DNA from: Caulobacter sp. CCH9-E1
Lineage (GTDB): Bacteria > Pseudomonadota > Alphaproteobacteria > Caulobacterales > Caulobacteraceae
Direction of reading: 5' to 3'
Length of the DNA stretch: 9,593 bases
NCBI RefSeq assembly: GCF_001556515.1
Contig: NZ_LSJA01000366.1
Location: 1-9,593, forward strand
Of this stretch, positions 1 through 6,575 are shown in pieces (the first letter of the stretch is position 1; the number at the start of each line of letters is the position of its first letter). The notes below the pieces were generated by a model that was not told the origin of the DNA, did no database searches, and saw only the letters and a program-made list of their open reading frames with translations. The position numbers and the translations under genes were made by a program.

Positions 1-1
1 C

Positions 2-2359
2 ATGGCCGGGCTCGAGGTCGAGCATGTCCTCGATCCGGCGACCAAGCTTGCGCCCTTCACGGTCTGCAAGATCGTCGAGGCCGCGCGTCACCCGAACGCC
101 GATCGTCTTCAGGTCTGCCAGGTCGACACGGTCGACGGCCGCAAGGAGATCGTCTGCGGCGCGCCGAACGCCCGCGCGGGCCTGACCACCATCTACGCCC
201 CGATCGGCGCCTACGTGCCGGGCCTGGGCGTGACCCTGGTGGAGAAGCCGGTGCGCGGCGTCGTCTCGAACGGCATGCTCTGCTCGGCCGCCGAGCTGGA
301 ATACGCCACCGAGAGCGACGGCATCATGGAGCTGCCCGACAGCCTTTCGGTCGGCACGCCGGCCGTCGACGCCCTGGGCCTGGAAGCCGTCATCGATTTC
401 GAAGTCACCCCCAACCGCCCCGACTGGCTGGGCGTCGCCGGCATCGCCCGCGACCTGGCCGCCGCGGGCGTGGGCACGCTGAAGGACCTGTCGATCGCGC
501 CGGTCGCCGGGGCGTTCCCCTGCCCGATCACCGTCAAGGTGGACGGCGAGGCCTGCCCGGTGTTCGCCGGCCGCCTGATCAAGGGCGTCAAGAACGGCCC
601 ATCGCCCAAGTGGCTTCAGGACCGCCTGACCGCCATCGGCCTGCGTCCGATCAACGCCCTGGTGGACATCACCAACCTGATCTCCTACGACCGCGCCCGG
701 CCGCTGCACGTCTATGACGCGGCCAAGCTGGTCGGCGCGACGATCGAGGCGCGCCTGGGCCGCGGCAAGGCCGAGGTCACCCCCGGCGACCAGCCCTCGC
801 CCGCCGAGCACCACGACGAGCAGCTGATCGCGCTGGACGGCAAGACCTATGACATCACGCCGGAGATGTGCGTGATCGCCGACGCCGAGGGCAATCGCCC
901 GATCGGCCTGGGCGGCGTCATGGGCGGCGAGAGCACCGGCTGCTCGGACGAGACGGTCGACGTCTTCGTCGAAAGCGCCTGGTTCGAGCCGATCCGCATC
1001 GCCCAGACGGGCCGCGCCACCGGCATCAACAGCGACGCCCAGTACCGTTTCGCCCGCACGGTCGACACCGGTTCGGTCGTCCCGGGGATCGAGCTGGCTA
1101 CTAAGCTGATCCTGGAGCTCTGCGGCGGCCAGCCGTCGGAGATCATCGTCGCCGGCGAGGTTCCGGCCGCGCCGAAGGGCTTCGGCTTCGATCCGGCCTA
1201 TGTCGAGCAGCTATCGGGCCTGTCGGTCTCGGCCGACCGCGCGCGCCAGATCCTGGTCGACCTGGGCTTCGACGTGAAGGACGGCTCGCCCTGGACCGTC
1301 ACCCCGCCGACCTTCCGCCGCGACGTGGAAGGCAAGGCCGACCTCGTCGAGGAAATCGCCCGCATCGCCGGCTATGGCGCCCTGCCCTCGACGCCGCTGC
1401 CGGAAGCGCCGCGCGCGGTCGGCGGCATCCTGACCGCGAAGCAGGCCCGCGCCCGCACGGCGCGCCGGGCTCTGGCGGCCGCCGGCTACGCCGAGGCCGT
1501 GACCTACAGCTTCACCAGCCGCGAGACCGCCGAGCTGTTCGGCGGCGGCGCGGCCGAGCTCGTCCTCGCCAACCCGATCGCCTCGGAGCTGGACTGCATG
1601 CGCCCGTCGCTGCTGCCCAACCTGATCGAGGCCGCCGGCCGCAACGCCCGCCAGGGCTTCCCGGACGCGGCCCTGTTCGAGATCGGCCCGACCTTCCACG
1701 GCGACAAACCGAACGACCAGCGCACCGTCGTCTCGGCGATCCTGGTCCCGAAGGCTCCGCGCGGCTGGGACAAGGCCCCGCAAGGCGACGTCTTCACGGT
1801 CAAGGCCGACCTGCTGGCCCTGTTGGAAGAGCTGGGCGCGCCCGTCGCCTCGCTGCAGACCGCGCAAGGCTCGGCCTCGTCCTGGTGGCATCCTGGGCGC
1901 TCCGCGCGTTTGCAGCTGGGCCCCAAGGCGGTGATGGCCGAGTTCGGCGAGATCCACCCGGCGGTCCTCAAGGCCCTGGACGTGGCCGGCCCGGTCTATG
2001 GTTTCGAGATCACCCTGGAGGCGATCCCCGAGCCGAAGAAGAAGTCGGTCAAGACCCGCCCGGCCTTCTCGCCCTCGGCCCTGATGCCGCTGACTCGCGA
2101 CTTCGCCTTCCTGGTCGAGAAGGCCAAGGCCGCCGGCGATCTCGTGAAAGCCGCCGCCGGCGCCGACAAGGCGCTGATCACCGCCGCGCGCGTGTTCGAC
2201 GTCTACGAGGGCCCCGGCGTGCCCGAAGGCTTCAAGTCGGTCGCGATCGAGGTCGTTGTCCAGCCCCGCGAAGCCACCCTCACCGACGCCGAGATCGAGG
2301 CCCTGTCGGCCAAGGTCGTCGCGGCGGCCGAGAAGGCCGGCGGCAAGCTGCGGTCTTAA
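2..2359 (+). CDS. pheT: Phenylalanyl-tRNA synthetase beta subunit, 5'-partial
   Basis: Beta chain of the cytoplasmic alpha2-beta2 phenylalanine-tRNA ligase, which charges tRNA-Phe using ATP; the catalytic alpha chain PheS is presumably encoded just upstream, outside the window. 785 residues are visible. The tRNA-binding EMAP-II-like domain is at about residues 15-125 ([13 protein letters not shown], then IVCGAPN and [12 protein letters not shown]), the B3/B4 editing region at about 190-380, B5 at about 385-470 ([19 protein letters not shown]), and the C-terminal FDX-ACB anticodon-binding domain at about 685-785 ([17 protein letters not shown]). The frame is open to the left edge. The first ATG in the window is probably an internal Met, because PheT normally begins about 25-30 residues earlier with a conserved N-terminal segment. 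The gene ends with TAA and is followed by an intrinsic terminator inside an inverted repeat. Confidence 0.97.
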   Translation: MAGLEVEHVLDPATKLAPFTVCKIVEAARHPNADRLQVCQVDTVDGRKEIVCGAPNARAGLTTIYAPIGAYVPGLGVTLVEKPVRGVVSNGMLCSAAELEYATESDGIMELPDSLSVGTPAVDALGLEAVIDFEVTPNRPDWLGVAGIARDLAAAGVGTLKDLSIAPVAGAFPCPITVKVDGEACPVFAGRLIKGVKNGPSPKWLQDRLTAIGLRPINALVDITNLISYDRARPLHVYDAAKLVGATIEARLGRGKAEVTPGDQPSPAEHHDEQLIALDGKTYDITPEMCVIADAEGNRPIGLGGVMGGESTGCSDETVDVFVESAWFEPIRIAQTGRATGINSDAQYRFARTVDTGSVVPGIELATKLILELCGGQPSEIIVAGEVPAAPKGFGFDPAYVEQLSGLSVSADRARQILVDLGFDVKDGSPWTVTPPTFRRDVEGKADLVEEIARIAGYGALPSTPLPEAPRAVGGILTAKQARARTARRALAAAGYAEAVTYSFTSRETAELFGGGAAELVLANPIASELDCMRPSLLPNLIEAAGRNARQGFPDAALFEIGPTFHGDKPNDQRTVVSAILVPKAPRGWDKAPQGDVFTVKADLLALLEELGAPVASLQTAQGSASSWWHPGRSARLQLGPKAVMAEFGEIHPAVLKALDVAGPVYGFEITLEAIPEPKKKSVKTRPAFSPSALMPLTRDFAFLVEKAKAAGDLVKAAAGADKALITAARVFDVYEGPGVPEGFKSVAIEVVVQPREATLTDAEIEALSAKVVAAAEKAGGKLRS

Positions 2360-2363
2360 GTTC

Positions 2364-2502
2364 CCTTCTCCCCTTGCGGGAGAAGGTGGCAGCCGGAGGC
2401 TGACGGATGAGGGGTCGCGCAGGCGGCCCCTTTTTTCGTTGGAGAGGCCATTCAACCCCTCATCCGGCGCTGCGCGCCACCTTCTCCCGCAAGGGGAGAA
2501 GG
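2364..2502. repeat. Long inverted repeat with 27-bp perfect outer arms
   Basis: The arms 2364-2390 and 2476-2502 are perfect reverse complements over 27 bp. A second matching block follows inside (2405-2414 against 2456-2465, GGATGAGGGG / CCCCTCATCC). Each outer arm is itself a hairpin: CCTTCTCCC and GGGAGAAGG, 9 bp with a 5-nt loop (2364-2386 and 2480-2502). It lies entirely between genes, directly after pheT. Arrays built from CCTTCTCCC / GGGAGAAGG and GGATGAGGGG units are common intergenic repeats in alphaproteobacterial genomes; this is general knowledge and no search was run. Confidence 0.85.
2411..2436 (+). terminator. Intrinsic terminator of pheT, inside the inverted repeat
   Basis: The 5' arm GGGGTCGC (2411-2418) pairs with GCGGCCCC (2423-2430) through eight base pairs, one of them a U-G wobble. 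The loop is GCAG, and six T residues follow immediately (2431-2436). It lies 52 bp past the pheT stop codon. It occupies the centre of the larger inverted repeat, so the repeat may serve as the transcription end for pheT. Confidence 0.75.
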
Positions 2503-2594
2503 AAACCGATCTGCTGACTTTCCAGGCGCCAAGCCTCACTAGAGGCAGCCCCCGCCCTCCTCCGCGACCGAACGTCCCTGCTCGGGGCAAGCCC

Positions 2595-2621
2595 TTGCGC
2601 GGTAGTGAATGTCACGCTACC
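2595..2621 (+). promoter_or_regulatory. Possible housekeeping (sigma-73-type) promoter of the small membrane protein gene
   Basis: TTGCGCG (2595-2601) is followed after 14 nt by GCTACC (2616-2621). The Caulobacter housekeeping consensus is TTGACGS, 10-14 nt, GCTANAWC, so spacing and the GCTA core agree, but the -35 matches only in part (TTG and the final G). A start near 2628 would fit translation from the ATG at 2656. A CcrM methylation site (GANTC, GACTC at 2640-2644) lies just downstream of the predicted start. Confidence 0.3.
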
Positions 2622-2655
2622 TGTAACAAGCGCCTATTGGACTCATCGCTTCCAC

Positions 2656-2805
2656 ATGCAATCGACCTTCGCCTTCGCCGCCTTCGTGACCACCGGCCTC
2701 GCCGCCGTGGCTGCGATGTCGTGCGCGGTGTCGATGTGGAACATGATTAACCAGATTAAAACCGTGCGAGTTCGAACGGGGCAAAATCGGCGCAAGCAGC
2801 GGTAG
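2656..2805 (+). CDS. Small single-span membrane protein, function unknown
   Basis: A 49-residue protein, not recognised. Residues 4-28 form one hydrophobic segment (FAFAAFVTTGLAAVAAMSCA), followed by a strongly basic tail (KTVRVR, RRKQR). This suggests a single inner-membrane helix with a cytoplasmic C-terminus by the positive-inside rule. The frame can be extended to a GTG at 2605, but that codon falls inside the candidate promoter, so the ATG at 2656 is preferred. No good Shine-Dalgarno sequence precedes either start. The gene stands alone between the pheT terminator and its own strong terminator at 2851-2879, which supports a real transcript. The GCC/ACC/CTC-rich codons agree with the neighbourhood. 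The alternative is that the transcript is a noncoding RNA with a chance ORF. Confidence 0.5.
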   Translation: MQSTFAFAAFVTTGLAAVAAMSCAVSMWNMINQIKTVRVRTGQNRRKQR

Positions 2806-2816
2806 GAAACCCTACC
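2801..2816 (+). other. Small hairpin overlapping the stop codon of the small ORF
   Basis: GGTAGG (2801-2806) and CCTACC (2811-2816) pair perfectly over 6 bp around an AAAC loop. The TAG stop of the small membrane protein gene (2803-2805) lies inside the stem. The hairpin is 34 bp before the terminator and may be part of a structured 3' end of the transcript. Confidence 0.4.
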
Positions 2817-2850
2817 AAACCCAAAGCCGAAGGATCGCAAGATCTCCAAA

Positions 2851-2879
2851 AAGCCCCGCTCCCACGAGCGGGGTTTTTT
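2851..2879 (+). terminator. Strong intrinsic terminator after the small membrane protein gene
   Basis: CCCCGCTC (2854-2861) pairs perfectly with GAGCGGGG (2866-2873) around a CCAC loop, and six T residues follow (2874-2879). A run of A residues before the stem makes it readable on the other strand as well. It sits 46 bp past the small ORF stop and 52 bp before the next start codon, so it separates the two units. Confidence 0.85.
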
Positions 2880-2931
2880 GTTGCGCGGTTCCTCGGTCCT
2901 CCCAGTCTCTCAAGATCCAAGGACCACATCG

Positions 2932-3234
2932 ATGAGCTACCTGCCCTCTCCACCCGCCTTCCACAGCGACGCCGACGGCGTCACCGTGCACCAGTTGCTG
3001 CTGGCCGCGCAGGACGCGCCCAGCGCGCTCGACGCCGTTCGCCAAGGCCTGGCCGACAGCGGCGCCGAACTGTGCGGCCTGACCATGAAGCCCGTCGGCC
3101 AGATCGTCGAAGCCTCGCTGCGCGTGCGCCATCTGGGCGACCAAGCGGCTCGACTGCTGGCCCGCGACCTCGCCGCCTGGCCGGGCGTCAACTCGGCCTC
3201 GGTCGAGCACCAATGGGTCCGCCCGTGCGCGTAG
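2932..3234 (+). CDS. Stand-alone ACT-like small protein (first of a tandem pair)
   Basis: A 100-residue protein. The ATG is chosen because AAGGA (2919-2923) lies 8 nt upstream; in-frame TTG codons at 2878 and 2881 lie in or next to the terminator. The predicted layout is beta (HQLLLAAQD), alpha (APSALDAVRQGLADSG), beta (AELCGLTMKPVG), beta (QIVEASLRVRHLG), alpha (DQAARLLARDLAAWP), beta (GVNSASVEHQW). That is the order of the ACT ferredoxin-like fold, and it most resembles small regulatory subunits of acetolactate synthase, with a Leu/Ile-rich first strand followed by a proline- or alanine-initiated helix. There is no catalytic domain. The 3' end overlaps the next gene by 22 nt. The exact ligand or partner cannot be read from sequence, and the ACT call is inferred from secondary-structure pattern only. 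Confidence 0.72.
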   Translation: MSYLPSPPAFHSDADGVTVHQLLLAAQDAPSALDAVRQGLADSGAELCGLTMKPVGQIVEASLRVRHLGDQAARLLARDLAAWPGVNSASVEHQWVRPCA

Positions 3235-3491
3235 ACAGTCTCAAACCAGAGGATGAGAAACGCCGGCTCTTCCTCGTCACCGCCGAGGACACGCCCGACG
3301 CCTTGATGCGCGTGCTGGGCGTGGCCTCGGTCCAGCAGGCGCGGCTGCGCGCCCTGTCCGCCGCTCCCGAGGGCCAGCACATGGCCATTCGGCTCGAGAT
3401 CGACGACCAGGGCGACGCCCGCGCCGAAGCCCTGGCGTCGCGCCTGGCCGCCTGTCCGGCCGTGCGCGGCGTCGGCTTCGGCTGGCAGTAG
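3213..3491 (+). CDS. Stand-alone ACT-like small protein (second of a tandem pair)
   Basis: A 92-residue protein starting inside the end of the preceding gene (22-nt overlap, +1 frame), which suggests translational coupling. It aligns without gaps over most of its length to the upstream protein: RRLFLVTAEDTPDALMRVLG corresponds to HQLLLAAQDAPSALDAVRQG, and ARAEALASRLAACPAVRGV to DQAARLLARDLAAWPGVNS. The pair therefore looks like an ancient tandem duplication. The same beta-alpha-beta-beta-alpha-beta pattern is visible. A charged N-terminal extension (DSLKPEDEKRR) precedes the domain. The Shine-Dalgarno sequence is weak, as expected for a coupled start. The gene ends one base before the convergent hmp stop codon. 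Confidence 0.68.
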   Translation: MGPPVRVDSLKPEDEKRRLFLVTAEDTPDALMRVLGVASVQQARLRALSAAPEGQHMAIRLEIDDQGDARAEALASRLAACPAVRGVGFGWQ

Positions 3492-3492
3492 C

Positions 3493-4701
3493 CTAAGCCG
3501 CCAGGAGTTCGTCGGCGGGGCCGAAGAACTCGTACTTGATGCGGTCAGGCGAGACGCCGGCCGCGGCCAGCCCCGTCACCAGCGCCCGCATGAACGGCCG
3601 AGGGCCGCACAGATAGAAGTCGGCCGCGTCGAAAGGCGTGTTGGTCTTCAACCAGTCGATATCCACCATGCCGTCCACGTCGTGAGTCACGCCCACCGCG
3701 TCGCTGGGCAGAGGCTCGCTATAGAACGTCGCCACCCGCGTGCGGCCATGCTCGGCCGCTAGGCCGCGGACATGGTGCGCCATCGCGTGGACGCGGCTGT
3801 TGATCGCCCCATGGACGAAATGGGTCTCGAGCTCAGGGTGATCCTTGGCGATCGCCTCCAGCATGGCGACCATCGGAGTCAGGCCGACGCCGCCGCTCAG
3901 CAGCACCACCGGCCGATCCGGCGCCGGCGCCAGATGGAAATCACCCGCGGGCGGAGTCGCCTCGACGATGTCGCCCTCGGCCACGACGTCGTGCAGGAAC
4001 ACCGAGCCGTGGCCCTCGTCCTCGCGCTTGACCGAGATGCGATAGGTCTCGCCGTTCGGCGCCGCCGAGATTGAGTAGTTGCGCTTCAGGCCCTTTTCCG
4101 AGGGCGTGTCGAAACGGAAGGTCAGGTGCTGGCCCGGCCGATGGGCGATCACCGGCCCGCCATCGCGCGGGCGCAGGATAAACGAGGTGATGACCTTGCT
4201 CTCGCGAATCTTCTTCTCGACCACGAACGCGCGCCAGCCGACCCAGCCCCCCGTCGCCGCGGCCGCCGCCTCGCGGATCGCCGCTTCCCGACCCTTCAGG
4301 ATGTCAGCCAGGAACCAATAGGCTTCCCCCCAGGCCGCCAGGATGTCCTCATTGGCCGCCTCGCCCAGCACGTCGACCAGCGCGCCGAGCAAGGCGGTCG
4401 CCACCGCCGCGTAGTGCTCGGGCAGGATATGGTAGCCCACGTGCTTTTGGGCCATGCGTTCGACCGCGCCGCCCAGAACGCCCAGATTGTCGATGTTCTG
4501 CGCATAGGCGAGCACGGCGCCCGCCAGGGCCTTGGGCTGGGCGCCGGACGCCTGATTGGCGTGGTTGAACAGCGAGGCGATGGCCTCATCCTGGAATAGG
4601 CGCGCGTACATCGCCTTGGTGATCGCCTCGCCATGGACGGCGAGGACCGGAGCCGTCGCCTTCACGACCGCGATCGTCTTTTCGCTAAGCTGCGTAGCCA
4701 T
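3493..4701 (-). CDS. hmp: Flavohaemoprotein, nitric oxide dioxygenase
   Basis: A 402-residue cytoplasmic enzyme that oxidises NO to nitrate with O2 and NAD(P)H. The globin domain is at residues 1-140, with proximal haem ligand His87 (AQKHVGY), Tyr32 (AMYARLF) and Gln55 of the distal pocket, and Glu139 near the domain end. The FAD domain is at about 153-258 with the flavin-binding RNYS (208-211 region). The NAD(P)H domain is at about 262-400 with GGVGLTP (270-276), YLCGP (363-367) and FGP near the C-terminus. Length and order match Escherichia coli Hmp closely. The start at 4701 is chosen because it aligns with known Hmp N-termini and has GAGGGG 7 nt upstream; the 24-residue in-frame extension runs through the operator region. 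It is divergent from an NsrR-type regulator, with an NsrR-like operator 15 bp upstream of the ATG. Confidence 0.96.
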   Translation of the reverse strand: MATQLSEKTIAVVKATAPVLAVHGEAITKAMYARLFQDEAIASLFNHANQASGAQPKALAGAVLAYAQNIDNLGVLGGAVERMAQKHVGYHILPEHYAAVATALLGALVDVLGEAANEDILAAWGEAYWFLADILKGREAAIREAAAAATGGWVGWRAFVVEKKIRESKVITSFILRPRDGGPVIAHRPGQHLTFRFDTPSEKGLKRNYSISAAPNGETYRISVKREDEGHGSVFLHDVVAEGDIVEATPPAGDFHLAPAPDRPVVLLSGGVGLTPMVAMLEAIAKDHPELETHFVHGAINSRVHAMAHHVRGLAAEHGRTRVATFYSEPLPSDAVGVTHDVDGMVDIDWLKTNTPFDAADFYLCGPRPFMRALVTGLAAAGVSPDRIKYEFFGPADELLAA

Positions 4702-4715
4702 TTCAAAACCCCTCA

Positions 4716-4738
4716 AAGATGCATTTTCCGCGCATCTA
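4716..4738. promoter_or_regulatory. NsrR-like operator 1, hmp-proximal
   Basis: The published NsrR site is an 11-1-11 inverted repeat with halves AAGATGCATTT and AAATGCATCTT. Here the left half (4716-4726) is AAGATGCATTT, an exact match. After one base the right half (4728-4738) is CCGCGCATCTA, 6 of 11. The site is symmetric about 4727 through AGATGC and GCATCT. It lies 15 bp upstream of the hmp ATG, where bound repressor would block transcription start. Confidence 0.75.
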
Positions 4739-4764
4739 TCTGGGAGATCGTCGTTATGCAAGAT

Positions 4765-4787
4765 TAAATGCATTTAATGTGCATCTT
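4765..4787. promoter_or_regulatory. NsrR-like operator 2, regulator-proximal
   Basis: The halves are TAAATGCATTT (4765-4775) and ATGTGCATCTT (4777-4787) around one central base, 18 of 22 positions in agreement with the 11-1-11 NsrR consensus. The centre is 49 bp from operator 1. It overlaps the A+T-rich segment most likely to hold the regulator's own -10 element, which suggests autoregulation. Confidence 0.75.
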
Positions 4788-4838
4788 TTTACCCACGCCG
4801 CTCGACGGACTATCGCGGCTGCTGATAAGCCGGATGCA

Positions 4839-5279
4839 ATGCGTCTGACTCGGTACACCGACTACGCCCTGCGCGTGCTTCTGCACCTCACCGCCTATGA
4901 CGAGCGGCTGGTGTCGATCGGTGAGATTTCGCGCGCCTATTCGATCTCGCAGAACCATCTGATGAAGGTGGTGCAGGACCTCAGCCGGACGGGCTTTGTC
5001 ACGGCGGTTCGAGGCCGGAACGGCGGCCTGCGCCTGGGCCGTCCTCCGGAGGAGATTCGCATCGGCGACGTCGTCCGGCACACCGAGGACGGCTTCCAAC
5101 TCGTCGACTGCAGCACCTGCAAGGTCGCGCCGGCCTGCACCCTGCCCCGCGGCCTGAACGAGGCCACCCGCGCCTTCCTGGCGGTCCTCGACGGCTATAC
5201 CCTGGCGGACATGGCCAGCGCTCGCAGCGACCTTCGCATGCTGCTCGGCTCGCCCGCCCCTAGTGATCCGGCAATCTGA
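4839..5279 (+). CDS. nsrR: Rrf2-family Fe-S transcriptional regulator, NsrR-type NO sensor
   Basis: A 146-residue repressor with an N-terminal winged helix-turn-helix (about 1-80; MRLTRYTDYALRVL, then SISQNHLMKVVQDLSRTGFV and the wing RGRNGGLRLGR) and a cluster-binding segment. The cysteines are C91, C94 and C100 (DCSTCKVAPAC), and Asp8 in TDYALR corresponds to the fourth cluster ligand known in Streptomyces NsrR. The C-terminal LDGYTLADM resembles NsrR of enterobacteria. The ATG at 4839 gives the standard Rrf2 N-terminus; the frame is open upstream through the operators. NO damage to the Fe-S cluster is expected to release repression of hmp. NsrR rather than IscR or RirA is supported by adjacency to hmp, by two NsrR-like operators, and by the lack of IscR's ligand His a few residues after the third Cys. 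Confidence 0.9.
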   Translation: MRLTRYTDYALRVLLHLTAYDERLVSIGEISRAYSISQNHLMKVVQDLSRTGFVTAVRGRNGGLRLGRPPEEIRIGDVVRHTEDGFQLVDCSTCKVAPACTLPRGLNEATRAFLAVLDGYTLADMASARSDLRMLLGSPAPSDPAI

Positions 5280-5290
5280 GCGTTCAGGGC

Positions 5291-5304
5291 GTGACGAATG
5301 TCAC
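5291..5304. promoter_or_regulatory. Perfect 5-4-5 palindrome of CRP/FNR-type geometry
   Basis: GTGAC (5291-5295) and GTCAC (5300-5304) form a perfect inverted repeat with a GAAT spacer. Read as GTGA-N6-TCAC it is the core of the CRP-family half-site arrangement. It lies 12 bp after the nsrR stop and 36 bp before the yqhA start. No convincing promoter could be defined next to it, so its role as an operator is inference. Confidence 0.4.
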
Positions 5305-5340
5305 CTCGCCCGACTAGGCTGGAGCTTGACGGAGGCCTGA

Positions 5341-5868
5341 ATGAAGAAACCGATTCTGGAACTGTGGTTGGAGCGCGGACTGTTCGCCTCGCGCTGGCTG
5401 ATGGCGCCGTTCTATGTCGGCCTCGTCGTCGCCCTGGCGGCGCTGATCGTGGTCTTCTTCCAGGAGCTGGCGCACGAACTGCCGCACCTGCTGACGATGA
5501 AGCCCGAGGACGCCATTCTGCTGGCTCTGTCGCTGATCGACCTGTCGCTGGCCGCCAACCTGCTCGTGATCGTCATCCTGTCGGGCTACGAGAACTTCGT
5601 CTCCAAGATCGATACCGCCAGCCACGAGGATCGCCCCGACTGGATGGGCACGGTCGACTTCTCGGGTCTGAAGATGAAGCTGATCGCTTCGATCGTGGCG
5701 ATCTCGGCGATCGCCCTGCTGAAGGCCTTCCTGAAGCTGACCGAGCCAGGCCAGACGGTGGATCAGGTCCGCCTGTTCTGGCTCGTGACTGTCCACCTGT
5801 CCTTCGTCGCCTCCGGCGTGCTGCTGGCCGTGATGGACTGGCTGAACGGGAAGGTGGAGAAGCACTAG
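5341..5868 (+). CDS. yqhA: YqhA / UPF0114 family inner-membrane protein
   Basis: A 175-residue polytopic membrane protein of unknown function. Close resemblance to Escherichia coli YqhA runs along the whole length: ASRWLMAPFYVGLVVAL, LSLIDLSLAANLLVIVILSG, YENFVSKID, and KLIASIVAISAIALLKAF. Four predicted membrane helices lie at about 19-41, 58-82, 110-131 and 145-167. A conserved soluble loop (YENFVSKIDT through WMG) sits between the second and third. The ATG is preceded by GGAGG (5331-5335) with a 5-nt spacer, a strong ribosome binding site. It is 61 bp downstream of nsrR in the same direction, so partial read-through from the regulator is possible, but a palindrome in the gap suggests separate control. 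It converges with eipA across only 22 bp with no terminator visible between them. Confidence 0.92.
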   Translation: MKKPILELWLERGLFASRWLMAPFYVGLVVALAALIVVFFQELAHELPHLLTMKPEDAILLALSLIDLSLAANLLVIVILSGYENFVSKIDTASHEDRPDWMGTVDFSGLKMKLIASIVAISAIALLKAFLKLTEPGQTVDQVRLFWLVTVHLSFVASGVLLAVMDWLNGKVEKH

Positions 5869-5890
5869 CCCCTCCACGCGCCGCGCGAGC

Positions 5891-6505
5891 CTAGAACGGC
5901 AACGTGCGGCGCTTGCGGCTGTAGCCCAGGTAGCCGATGTTCGCGCCGAGGCGCAGGCCGACCCCTGCGCGGATCGGCGCCAGGGTGATCTCGTCGGCCT
6001 TCTGGTAGTTCACGCCCAGGCCGCCGATCAGATAGGCGCTGCCTTCGACGCCGGGGAAGCGGCGGAAGATCGCGTCGGGATATTGCAGATTATAGCACAG
6101 GGTGAAGACGCGGCTGGCGTTGCCGCCCCAGTCCCAACCGATCGAAGGGCCCTGCCAGAAGACCTCCATCGTCGGACGGCCCTTCATATAGAGCAGCCCC
6201 CGGCCATAGCGCAGGCCGACGGCGAAGGCGCCCGAGCCCTCCTCGCCGGCGATATAGCCGGTGGGCTGGCCCTTCTCCTTGAAAATCCGCTCAATGGCCG
6301 CGCCGGCGCTCTCGGCCGTCACGCCCAGGAAGTCGGAGGTGGCGCGGACCATCTCGTCGCGGGAATAGGTCGAGGCGCCGCCCGTCTCATAGACTGGACC
6401 GCTGGAGCCGGCCGGCGGCGGATTGGCTTGGCGCGCTAGGGCGTCGGTCGCCGAGGCGGTCAGGCCAGCGGCCGCGCCGGTGAGGATCAGCTTGCGACGG
6501 TCCAT
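5891..6505 (-). CDS. eipA: DUF1134 periplasmic envelope integrity protein EipA
   Basis: A 204-residue exported protein. The N-terminus MDRRKLILTGAAAGL is a signal peptide with a twin-arginine-like RR pair and a short hydrophobic core, and likely cleavage after ALA (residue 24). A low-complexity linker (NPPPAGSSG) follows, then the DUF1134 domain at about 45-204: YSRDEMVRATSDFLGV, GYIAGEEGSGAF, VGLRYGRGLLYMK, QGPSIGWDWGGNASRVFTLCYNL, and GGLGVNYQ with a glycine-rich, strand-forming C-terminus. In Brucella, EipA is a soluble periplasmic beta-barrel protein needed for envelope stress resistance, and its gene is directly activated by CtrA. Here a CtrA box sits 70 bp upstream of the start, in agreement. 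The ribosome binding site is weak (GGAA, 8 nt from ATG). Function in this organism is inferred from homology. Confidence 0.9.
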   Translation of the reverse strand: MDRRKLILTGAAAGLTASATDALARQANPPPAGSSGPVYETGGASTYSRDEMVRATSDFLGVTAESAGAAIERIFKEKGQPTGYIAGEEGSGAFAVGLRYGRGLLYMKGRPTMEVFWQGPSIGWDWGGNASRVFTLCYNLQYPDAIFRRFPGVEGSAYLIGGLGVNYQKADEITLAPIRAGVGLRLGANIGYLGYSRKRRTLPF

Positions 6506-6529
6506 GTCAGAAATTCCGGATCAGTTACT

Positions 6530-6546
6530 TTGCAACACTGTTGCAA
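6530..6546. promoter_or_regulatory. Perfect 7-3-7 inverted repeat upstream of eipA
   Basis: TTGCAAC (6530-6536), an ACT spacer, then GTTGCAA (6540-6546). It lies 25 bp upstream of the eipA ATG, in its 5' leader or promoter core. The size and symmetry suit a dimeric repressor site, or a short hairpin in the eipA leader mRNA. The binding factor is unknown. Confidence 0.5.
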
Positions 6547-6559
6547 GCCATTGAGACCG

Positions 6560-6575
6560 GTTTGGGGCCCCAAAC
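6560..6575. promoter_or_regulatory. Perfect 16-bp spacerless palindrome
   Basis: GTTTGGGGCCCCAAAC reads the same on both strands. It lies between the 7-3-7 repeat and the CtrA box and shares base 6575 with the CtrA box palindrome. With no spacer it cannot form a normal RNA hairpin loop, so a protein-binding role is more likely. No known regulator site is recognised. Confidence 0.5.

Noticed and set aside
1211..2590. 459-codon minus-strand ORF opposite pheT
   Set aside because: It is antisense to pheT and rich in Arg, Gly and Leu, the usual shadow of a high-GC gene; the plus-strand frame encodes unmistakable PheT domains.
2605..2615. GTGAATGTCAC as a second CRP-like site
   Set aside because: The half-sites are separated by 3 bases, not 6, so the geometry is wrong for CRP/FNR proteins.
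2605..2655. GTG-initiated extension of the small membrane protein
   Set aside because: The GTG lies inside the candidate promoter and has no ribosome binding site; the membrane segment is complete from the ATG at 2656.
2761..2785. GTTCGAAC resembling a tRNA T-loop
   Set aside because: No acceptor, D-arm or anticodon stem can be built around it.
4839..5279. IscR or RirA identity for the Rrf2 regulator
   Set aside because: Cysteine spacing differs from both, no isc/suf or iron genes are adjacent, and the neighbouring gene and operators point to NsrR.
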